Source of the DNA: Komarekiella delphini-convector SJRDD-AB1
Lineage (GTDB): Bacteria > Cyanobacteriota > Cyanobacteriia > Cyanobacteriales > Nostocaceae
DNA length: 64,000 bases
Reading direction: 5' to 3'
NCBI RefSeq assembly: GCF_014831675.1
Contig: NZ_VJXY01000025.1
Location: forward strand, 1 to 64,000
Shown here: in pieces, positions 27,407-35,849 of the stretch
How the letters are laid out: each line of letters begins with the position of its first letter
Position numbering within the stretch: the stretch's first letter is position 1
The notes under the pieces: generated by a model
The model's input: only the letters and a program-made list of their open reading frames with translations
What the model was told of the DNA's origin: nothing
Database searches by the model: none
Program-made: the position numbers and the translations under genes

Positions 27407-28360
27407 ATGGAACCAATTTTACCTGGCGCACCTTGGTTAATTGCTCACAAGTCGATGCTAGGAGTTAATAAACCTAATAAAATCACTTTAAATGAGCAAG
27501 ATTATGTCATTTGGCAAAACCAAAAAGGCGAAGTGTTTGCCCTTGATAACATCTGTCCACACATGCAAGCACCTTTATCGAATGGCTGGGTTTGTCAAGA
27601 GAAAGATACAATTACTTGCCCTTTTCATGCATTGGAGTTTGACGGACAAGGCAGATTATACCAAGGTGATAAGAAAGATATCCAGCCAATTGCTAAGTCA
27701 TTAGAGCTAGTTGTTAACAATGATTGCATCTGGACTTATGCTGGATTTGAACCAAAATTACCCATCCCAGATTTGCATCAAATAATTGTAGATGAATATG
27801 AATTCATCGGAGTAGCTGGAGAAAAAAGCATTCAAGGTGACTTCTTGAGTAACCTAATGGTTAACTATGATTATAATCACCAAAATGGAACTCATAAAGA
27901 ACTATTTAAAATCACATCTTGTAATGTCAGTTCTTTTGAAGAAAAAGGATACTATGCCACAGTAAAACAAGATTTAATGAGAGCTAACAATACCCTAGGA
28001 GAAATTGTCAAAAATCCTATTTTAGGAATCTTCCCTAAAATACTCAGTAATACACTCGAATACGCTTTCCCTTCAACTACAGCCTTCTTTGCTAAAACAC
28101 CTATTGGTGATATTGCTCAGATTCACATTCTCTACCCTGAAACAGAAAAACGAACTAAAACGTTTATTTTGATGTATGCCAAAAACATCAATCATTTAAT
28201 GAAATTCCTGTTTAAAAACTCAGTTTTACAAGCAGCAGCCACAGTGATAGAGCAGGACACAGGTGCAGTTGAAAACTTGTATCCTCGGCAAAAATCAAAA
28301 ATTAGACTACCAAATGAAGAGATTATGTTTTATGCCGAAAAACTCTACAGCGATTGGTAA
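27407..28360 (+). CDS. Rieske non-heme iron oxygenase (PaO-like)
   Basis: The 317-residue protein has an N-terminal Rieske centre, C50-P-H52 and C71-P-F-H74, and the mononuclear iron motif D155-Y-N-H158-Q-N-G-T-H163 (D-x2-H-x4-H). This is the set needed for an oxygenase alpha subunit of the pheophorbide a oxygenase / choline monooxygenase superfamily. The substrate is unknown, and no reductase gene is adjacent. A GGAGG site precedes the ATG. It is likely controlled by the divergent TetR protein. Confidence 0.87.
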   Translation: MEPILPGAPWLIAHKSMLGVNKPNKITLNEQDYVIWQNQKGEVFALDNICPHMQAPLSNGWVCQEKDTITCPFHALEFDGQGRLYQGDKKDIQPIAKSLELVVNNDCIWTYAGFEPKLPIPDLHQIIVDEYEFIGVAGEKSIQGDFLSNLMVNYDYNHQNGTHKELFKITSCNVSSFEEKGYYATVKQDLMRANNTLGEIVKNPILGIFPKILSNTLEYAFPSTTAFFAKTPIGDIAQIHILYPETEKRTKTFILMYAKNINHLMKFLFKNSVLQAAATVIEQDTGAVENLYPRQKSKIRLPNEEIMFYAEKLYSDW

Positions 28361-28397
28361 GTGCTAGGCTACATTTAGCGATATTCACCAGGCAACA

Positions 28398-28973
28398 ATG
28401 ACTGCACTTATCCTCAACTTAAGTCCTGCAATTGAGTTAACAGATGAACAGTTCTTCCAACTGTGTCAGAATAATCGAGATTTGCGACTTGAGCGCACAG
28501 CAGAGGGAGAATTAATTATCATGCCACCAACTGGATGGGGAAGCGGAAATCGGAATTCAAAACTAACAGCCAGGTTAGAGTTTTGGGCTGATGCTGATGG
28601 TACAGGGCTGGCTTTTGACTCCTCGACGGGCTTCAAGCTCCCCAATGGTGCAAATCGATCTCCTGATGCATCCTGGGTTAGCCGGGAGCGATTAGAAGCT
28701 CTAAATCCAGACCCTACAAGATTCCTACCGATGGCTCCCGATTTTGCAGTAGAATTACGCTCTGCTTCAGACAGCTTAAAGACTGTGCAACAAAAAATGC
28801 ATGAGTATATTGATAACGGTGTGCGTCTGGGCTGGCTAATTGATCCTCAAAACCAAAGGGTAGAAATTTATCGCCTAGGACAGGATGTTGAGGTTCTGGA
28901 ATGCCCTACTAGCTTGTCAGGAGAGGATGTATTGCCTGGATTTGTGCTGGATTTAGCACAAATTTTGAATTAG
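28398..28973 (+). CDS. Uma2-family PD-(D/E)XK endonuclease-like protein
   Basis: The 191-residue protein is one of the Uma2 (DUF820) proteins that are abundant in cyanobacteria. It shows LRLERTAEGELIIMPPTG, the SPDASWVS motif, the ExK-like PDFAVELRSASDSL, and the LGWLIDPQNQRVEIYR end. The fold is that of restriction endonucleases; the biological role is unknown, though association with mobile DNA is often proposed. It is 37 bp downstream of the Rieske gene. Confidence 0.88.
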   Translation: MTALILNLSPAIELTDEQFFQLCQNNRDLRLERTAEGELIIMPPTGWGSGNRNSKLTARLEFWADADGTGLAFDSSTGFKLPNGANRSPDASWVSRERLEALNPDPTRFLPMAPDFAVELRSASDSLKTVQQKMHEYIDNGVRLGWLIDPQNQRVEIYRLGQDVEVLECPTSLSGEDVLPGFVLDLAQILN

Positions 28974-29039
28974 GCGATCGCTCAACTTCACTTATTTAAG
29001 TATATGTGCAATTTGTGACCATAATTTGGATAAAAATTA

Positions 29040-30272
29040 TCATTGACTGAACAATAGAAATGCTGCTTGAAACGACCCTATAACAAAACCCAAAACACCG
29101 CCTAAAGTTACAATAGCCTGCAATTCATTTTTCACAATTCCTTCAATTGCAGCTTCTAAATCAGCGGGTGAAGTTGATTTTACACGGTCAACAATCACTT
29201 GATCTATCGACAAAATTGGAATTGCCTGCGCCATAATTGCTTCTAAATCTTTTTCTAAATACTTATCTAGAATTATAGCCAATTCTTGACTCACAACTTC
29301 TAAAGAAGCACTGACAACAGGTGAAGTACTAAGCCGATTTAGCAGTAATACAGCAATATTTTCCCAATCAACAGAATCAGTTAATCCTTGCAGAAAATCG
29401 CTGCCACTAGTTTGTAAGTAATGACGGACACTTTCGCGTGTCGTCTTTCGTAATTGGCGTACTGTTCCAATTGGCAAGTTTTGTAAAGATAAACTTTGCA
29501 AAAACTTCTTGAGGCGATCGCGCATTTGCAACTCTTGAATCAACTCCTGCAAACGCTCATTAGTAGTCTCTTTCTCATCCAAGCAAAATGTCCGTAGCCT
29601 CGTGAGAGTATTGCGTAAACCAAACAGATTTGCCACAACCCAATACGTACCACTGGTTTTTTCCCGAAAGCCTTCATCAATTATTTGAATCGTGCGATCT
29701 GTTAAAAAATCAACTATTACCTGTCGCAACACATCTGGCGGCAAAACTACCTGCAATAGCCAATCAGCAAGCCGCGTGGATTGTTCTTCACTCAGTTGAA
29801 ATTCCAGTAAGATCTGGTCAAAAATTTGATTGATCTGCGCTTCTAAGAAGTCTTCGCGTCGCGCCAAAACCTTGAGCAAACGTGGCAAGGATTCTCCTAA
29901 CAAATCCCGCAAAATACCTGCCACAATTTTGGCACTCTTCTCGTTCTTATCCGTTTTGATCTGTTCAATTGCCAGTTGTAACAACCAGAGAATTGCTGCT
30001 TGTACGCGTTCTGTTTGTAACAGACGCCGTGCCAAATTTTGTAATTCCTCTGGCGTCAGCAGCGACCCCATGATTGTATTGGAAATGTTTAGAGCCAAAC
30101 GTTCCTGGTTGCGGGGAATCAACCCAGGCGTAAACGGTACTCTTCGTCCACCAATATAAATCGCTCTGTAGGGACGAAATAACATTTTGATGGCTATATC
30201 GTTTGTGAAATAGCCGATAACTCCACCCAGTATGGGGGGAGACACATAAAGCCAAAGATGAGACCAATCCAC
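29040..30272 (-). CDS. DUF445 family membrane protein
   Basis: The 410-residue protein begins [36 protein letters not shown], the hallmark of DUF445 (YheB/YjiN-like), and ends with a second hydrophobic segment ([21 protein letters not shown]). The interior is helical. Function is not established. The start codon is GTG at 30272, chosen because it opens the conserved motif. Confidence 0.85.
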   Translation of the reverse strand: MDWSHLWLYVSPPILGGVIGYFTNDIAIKMLFRPYRAIYIGGRRVPFTPGLIPRNQERLALNISNTIMGSLLTPEELQNLARRLLQTERVQAAILWLLQLAIEQIKTDKNEKSAKIVAGILRDLLGESLPRLLKVLARREDFLEAQINQIFDQILLEFQLSEEQSTRLADWLLQVVLPPDVLRQVIVDFLTDRTIQIIDEGFREKTSGTYWVVANLFGLRNTLTRLRTFCLDEKETTNERLQELIQELQMRDRLKKFLQSLSLQNLPIGTVRQLRKTTRESVRHYLQTSGSDFLQGLTDSVDWENIAVLLLNRLSTSPVVSASLEVVSQELAIILDKYLEKDLEAIMAQAIPILSIDQVIVDRVKSTSPADLEAAIEGIVKNELQAIVTLGGVLGFVIGSFQAAFLLFSQ

Positions 30273-30284
30273 AGGATTTTGGAT

Positions 30285-30398
30285 TTCGGATTTTGGACTT
30301 TAGATTTTAGATGAAATGTCGATTTGTAGATTCAAGAGTCTTTGGTTATTTACCAGTAGACCCCAATCCCAAATCTAGAATCTAAAATCTAAAATTTG
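30285..30398. repeat. TTTTAGATT-type heptamer-like repeats between DUF445 and menG
   Basis: The left part has TTTGGATTTCGGATTTTGGACTTTAGA, and the right part has the inverted form AATCTAGAATCTAAAATC. The two arms face each other across about 50 bp and belong to the short repeat class scattered over this window. The right arm overlaps the 3' end of menG by about ten bases. Confidence 0.55.
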
Positions 30399-31081
30399 CT
30401 TACTACCAGCACTCCCATCATACCGTTCACAATGGGGTAGTGTGTGGCAACTGCAAAACCAACTTGACGAGCTAACTCTACTTGCTCTGTTCCAATGGGA
30501 AAGCGGTCTAAGCTGGGACTGATGTAAGCATATTCTTCTTTTAAACCTAAATGATTGGCAACTGGCACGACAAAACCGTCTAGATACCACTGCTGAAAAG
30601 TGCGTAGCTGAGGATTGCTCGGTCGGTGAAAATCTAAAATCGCAGCTTTAGCACCTGGTTTCAAGACACGATATAACTCTTTGAGACTGCGAGAAATATC
30701 TGTAACATTTCTTAAACCATAGCCCATTGTCGCAGCGTCAAATTGGTTATCGTCAAAGGGTAAATCTAAGACATCGGCTTCTATCCAAGTGATAGCAGGT
30801 TGAGGATACTGACTTTGGGAGCGTTCTTTGGCAGTTTCCAACAAGTTTGGGGAAAAGTCTACTCCGTAAACATGTCCCTTTGTTCCCACACGCCGCGCCA
30901 AACGTAAGGCTAAATCCCCACTACCGCAACACAAATCAAGGCAAGTATCTCCTGGTTGAGCTGCGCTCCATTTAACTGCCATTTCCTTCCATATTCGGTG
31001 TTGTCCTAGACTCAACCAATCGTTCAACTGGTCATAAACTGGAGCAATACGGTTAAAAATGGCACGAATTTCGTTAGTCAT
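30389..31081 (-). CDS. menG: Demethylphylloquinone/demethylmenaquinone methyltransferase (MenG/UbiE)
   Basis: The 230-residue SAM methyltransferase has motif I as CLDLCCGSGDLALRLA, followed by GVDFSPNLLETA, and the UbiE signatures NQFDAATMGYGLRNVTD and KPGAKAAILDF. In cyanobacteria it does the last step of phylloquinone synthesis for photosystem I. The start codon lies inside a GTCATTA heptamer array, which also fills the place of the ribosome-binding site. Confidence 0.92.
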   Translation of the reverse strand: MTNEIRAIFNRIAPVYDQLNDWLSLGQHRIWKEMAVKWSAAQPGDTCLDLCCGSGDLALRLARRVGTKGHVYGVDFSPNLLETAKERSQSQYPQPAITWIEADVLDLPFDDNQFDAATMGYGLRNVTDISRSLKELYRVLKPGAKAAILDFHRPSNPQLRTFQQWYLDGFVVPVANHLGLKEEYAYISPSLDRFPIGTEQVELARQVGFAVATHYPIVNGMMGVLVVSKF

Positions 31082-31119
31082 TAGTCATTAGTCATTAATC
31101 ATTGGTCATTAGTCATTTG
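31077..31119. repeat. GTCATTA heptamer array over the menG start
   Basis: Six or so tandem copies of the heptamer GTCATTA run from the menG start codon upstream. On the - strand each unit gives an ATGACTA, so the array also creates tiny out-of-phase frames such as ATGACTAATGACTAA directly before the true start. A different repeat phrase (GCCTTAGCGGCTTCCCGTAG) follows at about 31128-31155. Confidence 0.8.
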
Positions 31120-31177
31120 CCAAGGACATAGACGCCTTAGCGGCTTCCCGTAGGGTAGGACAAATGACAAACGACAA

Positions 31178-32134
31178 CTATACAGTGATTTGATGGCAGC
31201 TACTACTAGTAAGAGCGATCGCCACCAGTTGTGCTGATAAATCAATTAGCTTTAATTCATCTTCTCGCAAAGTGCAGGGTTGTTTCCACTGTAGTGATAA
31301 CACTCCCAAAAGTTCATTTCGATAACTAATCGGGATAACTAAATGTGCTTGCACACCCGTATTTTGGTAGTGGGTAATACTATTTAACTTGGTGTCTTTA
31401 GGTACATTTAAGGAGACTTGCATTTGCCCAGTGGCGATCGCTTCGCTAGTCAGTGGGTCTTGTGCTAGCCAATTTTCTATTGTACCTGTATCGCTGTAAC
31501 TTCCTTGAGTCGCAACTAAAGCATTTCCCTGGGTAAGTTGCAAAATGCAGCCATCCGCCGCAAAAGTTTCATTAACAGCTCTAGCGATTGGCGTGAGAGT
31601 TTCCTCTAAACTAGAAGCGGCTTGGGTTACTTGCACTAACACAGTCAGCAGTGCCATTTGAGCATGAGCACGGCGCAATTCTTCTGTGCGTTGTTTAAGC
31701 AAGTCGTAGGTTTCTGCTGCTCTTTGCACTACTGCCTTCAGTTCCCCTGGATCCCAAGGCTTGGTGATATATTTGTAGACTTGCCCAGCATTAATTGCTT
31801 CTACCAAGTCTTCAATATCAGTAAATCCAGTGAGAATTATCCTTACCGTATCAGGAAACTGAGGTACAGTCTTACTGAGAAACTCAGTTCCTTTCATTTC
31901 TGGCATTCGTTGATCGGAGATAATTACCGCAACTTCCCCTTCTGCTGCCAATACTTGGAGAGCGTTCATCCCACTATCGGCTTTCAGGACATTAAAGTCG
32001 CGCCGAAAAGTACGATAAAGCAGATCGAGATTATCTGGCTCATCGTCAACTACCAGGATTTTAAGTTTTTTCGGCCGTTCCAGAGTCATCAATTGATGAT
32101 GGACTTTATCAAGTTCAAGACTGGGATTATCCAT
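31178..32134 (-). CDS. Response regulator with REC and GAF domains
   Basis: The 318-residue protein starts with a receiver domain: acidic pair D30/D31, phospho-acceptor D74 in IISDQRMPEMKG, and a conserved lysine in YKYITKPW. A short coiled coil (about 130-160) leads to a GAF domain with ADGCILQL and VQAHLVIPISYRNELLGVLSL. There is no output DNA-binding or enzymatic domain, so it probably works through protein contact or small-molecule sensing. No histidine kinase gene is adjacent. Confidence 0.87.
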   Translation of the reverse strand: MDNPSLELDKVHHQLMTLERPKKLKILVVDDEPDNLDLLYRTFRRDFNVLKADSGMNALQVLAAEGEVAVIISDQRMPEMKGTEFLSKTVPQFPDTVRIILTGFTDIEDLVEAINAGQVYKYITKPWDPGELKAVVQRAAETYDLLKQRTEELRRAHAQMALLTVLVQVTQAASSLEETLTPIARAVNETFAADGCILQLTQGNALVATQGSYSDTGTIENWLAQDPLTSEAIATGQMQVSLNVPKDTKLNSITHYQNTGVQAHLVIPISYRNELLGVLSLQWKQPCTLREDELKLIDLSAQLVAIALTSSSCHQITV

Positions 32135-32826
32135 AAGATGATTCCTTTAAAATATTCGCTATTTTGTTATATTCCATACCAAGCGTAGTTGAGAAAAATC
32201 CATAAGCCTTGCGGGTATTTGCGGATATAGGTCAAGGTTGATTAAATCTTCTCTTCGTAAATGCTACAGATGAAATTTACCTGTTCAAACTATCTTTGCT
32301 AGAACCAATTAAGCTCATCCCACCCCTAAAAGGGAATGGGATTTCACGTTGACTGTTGACTGTTAACGGCGTCGCGGCGTCTTTCATCCCATCTCTAGAA
32401 GAAATGTGTTTTCCTGACGCTTTTTTATAACTAGGTGTAAATAAACATAATTATGCAAGTTGACAATAAATAAATGTTCGCATTTAGTATTGATTAAAAC
32501 AGACAATTGGCAGTTATAACTAGCTGTTACGTTTATTCATGCCCATTTGACAGTTATCAGTAAACGGTAAACAGTAAATATAATTGGGTTTAGGGGAAAC
32601 CACTAAGGGGGCGATCACTATGCAACTGAAAACTAATAACCCAAAGCCAATTAGGGCGAGGCGCTATCTGGCGGGTTTCAATCCCCCAACTGTTTCCTGT
32701 TTACTCTTTACTGTTTACTGATTTAATTTGACGGTATGGTAGTTTCGGGTAGACAGTTAAAGATTAGAATAAGACTTGCTGATGAGGTAATGAATTATCT
32801 CTCAAGTTAAAGTTCGCCCTGTGATT
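32135..32826. other. Repeat-rich spacer between the response regulator and raf1
   Basis: About 690 bp without a gene. It contains CCCACCCCT...AGGGAATGGGA near 32320-32342 (hairpin-like), heptamers GTTGACTGTTGACTGTTAAC near 32350, and the 171-bp inverted-end element at 32558-32728. The raf1 promoter must lie here; no clear -35/-10 pair was identified. Confidence 0.5.
32558..32728. repeat. Single-unit copy of the dispersed inverted-end element
   Basis: It begins CAGTAAACGGTAAACAGT and ends CTGTTTACTGATTTAATT. Read in reverse complement it matches the element at 24115-24412 from end to end, including ACCCAATTAT, CCCAAAGCC and GCGCTATCTG, but has one copy of the internal unit. The internal hairpin arms are partly eroded (CTAAT...ATTAG). 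Confidence 0.85.
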
Positions 32827-33915
32827 ATGACTGACCTACCACCCAACACTCAAAATCCTGATGATGCTACTAATAATGATGTAGCACAAGAGTTTTTGCG
32901 AAAGCTGAGGCAAAAACAAGGCAGCTGGGTGGAATGGGGAGTAGCGATCGCCTACTTGCAAAAAAACGGTTACAATCCCCAAGAAATTTTTGAAGCGACG
33001 GGATTTGAACCGATTCAACAAAATCAGGTGGTTGTTGGTTCCCAAGTTTACAATTCTTTAGAAAAGTTCGGGGCATCGGAAGCAACGCGATCGCACTACA
33101 CTGCACGCGGCAGTGATATTTTGTACGAACTACGTTTGCTTAATCAAGAAGAACGTGCCGCCGCCGCCGAACTTGCCTTCACCCACAAAATTGACGCCGA
33201 CGAAGCGCGGGAAGTGGCAAAATCAATTAAAGAGTTCTCTTATTTTCGCACTTTGCCAGAAGGGTTTTCTGCCCATCCGGGAGATGCCGTTGCTTACCAA
33301 GCTTGGAAACTAGCGCGACAAAACACAGATTTGCAACAGCGATCGCGCCTAATCGCTAAAGGCTTACGCTTTGCTCATACGCCAAATGCTAGGAAACAAA
33401 TCGAACAATTATTAACTGATTTTAGTGTTGTTCCCAAACGTCCAGCACCAATTTTACCCTTTTACCGCCTGGAATCGGAAGAAGAATTACCCCGGATAGT
33501 GCCCGTAGTCGGTGAGTTACCTTTGACAGCACAAGACTTACAAGCTGTACCTTTGGTGACGGAAATTGAACCATTTCGCATGGTCAAGTTTTCTGGAGAG
33601 CAAGCTTGGGTTCCTATACCAGGTTGGCAAGTGCTATTGAGAGCAGAAGACCCAGTAGTGATTTTAGCAAATGGCGATCGCCTACCCAACCAAACACAAA
33701 GCCAGCCGCAACCGGTGCTGGTAGTTATAGATCGTGCCCAACGGCAATGGGATGAATCCAGCTACTTTGTTGTTGAAAACTCTGGCGAATTAGATTTTCA
33801 GTGGTTTGAAACTGCGCCGGAAATTCCTCTATTTGGCAAAATTATCATCATTGTGCGTCCTAAGAAAATCCTTGATGAAGAACTAACTAAGGATTCTTGG
33901 CAGATTGACGAATAG
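32827..33915 (+). CDS. raf1: RuBisCO accumulation factor 1 (Raf1)
   Basis: The 362-residue protein is the cyanobacterial Raf1 chaperone, a dimer that binds RbcL dimers after chaperonin folding and helps form the RbcL8 core. It shows the alpha domain (WVEWGVAIAYLQKNGYNPQEIFEATGFEP near residues 36-64), the helical region with EFSYFRTLPEGFSAHPGDA, and the C-terminal beta domain with PFYRLESEEELPRIVPVVG. GTG at 32821 is also in frame, but ATG 32827 is preferred. It is not near rbcLS here. Confidence 0.92.
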   Translation: MTDLPPNTQNPDDATNNDVAQEFLRKLRQKQGSWVEWGVAIAYLQKNGYNPQEIFEATGFEPIQQNQVVVGSQVYNSLEKFGASEATRSHYTARGSDILYELRLLNQEERAAAAELAFTHKIDADEAREVAKSIKEFSYFRTLPEGFSAHPGDAVAYQAWKLARQNTDLQQRSRLIAKGLRFAHTPNARKQIEQLLTDFSVVPKRPAPILPFYRLESEEELPRIVPVVGELPLTAQDLQAVPLVTEIEPFRMVKFSGEQAWVPIPGWQVLLRAEDPVVILANGDRLPNQTQSQPQPVLVVIDRAQRQWDESSYFVVENSGELDFQWFETAPEIPLFGKIIIIVRPKKILDEELTKDSWQIDE

Positions 33916-33960
33916 CGCTCAACAGTATTTTTAGCTGTCATTACATAGCAGCCAAATTTC

Positions 33961-33995
33961 TTGACATAGCAAATAAGTGCATATACACTTATTTT
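33961..33995 (+). promoter_or_regulatory. marR-type gene promoter overlapping a palindromic operator
   Basis: TTGACA (33961-33966), a 17-bp spacer, and TACACT (33984-33989) form a promoter whose start site would fall at about 33996, the A of the ATG. The palindrome at 33972-33993 (AATAAGTGCAT / ATACACTTATT, one mismatch) covers the spacer and -10. No ribosome-binding site is present, so the message is probably leaderless and self-repressed. Confidence 0.65.
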
Positions 33996-34454
33996 ATGGA
34001 AGACCAAGTTACTCAATTAACCCAACTCAAAAAAGTTGGGACTACCTGTACCTGCTTTAATCTACGCAAAGCATCTCGTGTAATCACACACCTGTTTGAT
34101 GAGGTATTGCAACCAAGCGGGTTATTAGTGAATCAGTTTACCCTTATGGTTGCAATTAGCTTAGTTGGCTCAATGACGATCACGCACCTAGCCCAAGAAT
34201 TAGTCCTGGATCGAACTACGCTGACACGCAACCTCAAACCACTAGAAAGACAAGGGTTTATTCAAATTCAACCAGGACAGGATCAACGGATGCGGGTTGT
34301 AAGTCTAACACCTCAAGGACAAGAAGCTTTAGCGAAAGCATTGCCTTTGTGGGAGGTAGCACAGACTCGAATTGTTGAGCAATTAGGGCAAGAGCGGTGG
34401 AATACATTGTTATCTGGTTTATCTGACACCGTGTCATTACTACGCGACAGTTAA
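33996..34454 (+). CDS. MarR-family transcriptional regulator
   Basis: The 152-residue winged-helix protein has the MarR core ITHLAQELVLDRTTLTRNLKPLERQGFIQIQPGQDQRMRVVSLTPQG (residues about 65-112). Two cysteines near the N-terminus (TTCTCFNLRKASR, residues 17-20) sit where redox-sensing MarR/OhrR-like proteins have a sensor cysteine. Related palindromes lie before this gene and before the next gene, so it probably represses both. Confidence 0.88.
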   Translation: MEDQVTQLTQLKKVGTTCTCFNLRKASRVITHLFDEVLQPSGLLVNQFTLMVAISLVGSMTITHLAQELVLDRTTLTRNLKPLERQGFIQIQPGQDQRMRVVSLTPQGQEALAKALPLWEVAQTRIVEQLGQERWNTLLSGLSDTVSLLRDS

Positions 34455-34470
34455 ATTTTTTTTGAGTAAA

Positions 34471-34489
34471 AAGTGTATATACACGTATT
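34471..34489 (+). promoter_or_regulatory. Second MarR operator, upstream of the Fe-S protein gene
   Basis: GTGTATATACAC is a perfect 12-bp palindrome within AAGTGTATATACACGTATT. It matches the AAGTGCATATACACTTATT site in front of the marR-type gene. TTGAGT (34462-34467) and GTATTT (34485-34490), 17 bp apart, place it in the promoter of the gene starting at 34511. Confidence 0.6.
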
Positions 34490-34510
34490 TAAGGAATTAG
34501 GAAAAGCTGT

Positions 34511-35848
34511 ATGTCTAAATTCGATAACCACCAGACTGTGAGAAAATTTCGTGAGCAGAACCCAGTTGATAATTCCACGCCAGTTTCTCCTTTAGATGCT
34601 GATTGGCTTCGCCATTTGTGTTTAGAGATGGGAGCGGATGATGTTGGCTTTGTTGAGATTTCTCGCCAAGAAATTGCTGATCAACGCCAGGATATCCTTG
34701 TAGCTTTCCCGCCAACAAAAACATTAGTTAGTTTTGTGTGCCGGATGAACCGCGAAAATGTCCGTAGTCCGGCGCGATCGGTAGCCAACGTAGAATTTCA
34801 TACTACAGGCGATGAAGTCAACCAGATTGGACGTGAGATTGTTGCTACCCTTGAGCAAAAAGGTATTCGCGCCTTAAACCCAGCAATGGGTTTTCCGATG
34901 GAAATGGATCGCTTCCCTGGCAAAATTTGGGTTGTTTCTCACAAACCCGTAGCGGTTGCAGCCGGTTTAGGACACATGGGAATTCACCGCAACGTCATTC
35001 ATCCCAAATTTGGCAACTTCATTTTACTAGGGACAATTTTGATAGATGCTGAAGTGACAGCATATAACAGACCAATTGACTACAATCCTTGCTTGGAATG
35101 CAAATTATGCGTAGCAGCTTGTCCAGTGGGAGCCATTAGTACGGATGGTCACTTTAATTTCTCAGCTTGTTACACCCACAATTATCGAGAGTTTATGGGA
35201 GGATTCACAGATTGGGTTGAAGATATTGCTGAGAGTAAAAATGCTCGTGACTACCGTCAAAAAGTGAATGATTCTGAATCAGCATCCATGTGGCAAAGTC
35301 TTAGTTTTAAAGCTAACTATAAAGCAGCTTATTGCGTGGCTGCTTGTCCAGCAGGAGAAGATGTGATTGGTCAATTCTTGAGAAATAAAAAAGAGTTTAT
35401 TCAAGAAGTAGTTAAACCTTTGCAGGATAAAGAAGAAACTATCTATGTCGTTCCCGGCTCTGATGCCGAAGCTTTTGTAGAACGTCGGTTTCCTCACAAG
35501 AAAGTTAAACAAGTTGGTAATGGTATTCACCCTAATTCTATTCGTGGGTTTCTATTTGGGTTGCCGCTATTATTCCAACGTAATCAATCAAAAGGTTTGC
35601 ATATTATCTACCACTTTACATTTACTGGTGCAGAAGCATGTCAGGCAACAGTCATTATTAAGAACAAGACAATTCAAGTGCTGGATAATCATGTTGGAAC
35701 AGCCAATATTCATGTTACTGCTGATACTGATACTTGGCTGCGTTTTCTAGCGAAAGAAGAGAATATTATTTGGGCATTAGTACAAAGAAAAATTCGGATT
35801 AAGGGGTCGCTGCGATTGCTTCAAGCTTTTGGAAAATGTTTTCCTTAA
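34511..35848 (+). CDS. QueG/reductive-dehalogenase-like 4Fe-4S protein with C-terminal SCP2 domain
   Basis: The 445-residue protein has an N-terminal region like the cobalamin-binding part of epoxyqueuosine reductase (AGLGHMGIHRNVIHPKFGNFILLGTIL). A ferredoxin-type motif CLECKLCVAACPVGA lies near residues 196-210, and further cysteines in FSACYTHN and CVAACPAG can hold a second cluster. The last about 100 residues look like an SCP2 sterol-carrier domain (LHIIYHFTFTGAEACQATVII). The combination suggests a reductase acting on a hydrophobic substrate. It is controlled by the MarR protein encoded upstream. Confidence 0.72.
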   Translation: MSKFDNHQTVRKFREQNPVDNSTPVSPLDADWLRHLCLEMGADDVGFVEISRQEIADQRQDILVAFPPTKTLVSFVCRMNRENVRSPARSVANVEFHTTGDEVNQIGREIVATLEQKGIRALNPAMGFPMEMDRFPGKIWVVSHKPVAVAAGLGHMGIHRNVIHPKFGNFILLGTILIDAEVTAYNRPIDYNPCLECKLCVAACPVGAISTDGHFNFSACYTHNYREFMGGFTDWVEDIAESKNARDYRQKVNDSESASMWQSLSFKANYKAAYCVAACPAGEDVIGQFLRNKKEFIQEVVKPLQDKEETIYVVPGSDAEAFVERRFPHKKVKQVGNGIHPNSIRGFLFGLPLLFQRNQSKGLHIIYHFTFTGAEACQATVIIKNKTIQVLDNHVGTANIHVTADTDTWLRFLAKEENIIWALVQRKIRIKGSLRLLQAFGKCFP

Positions 35849-35849
35849 A

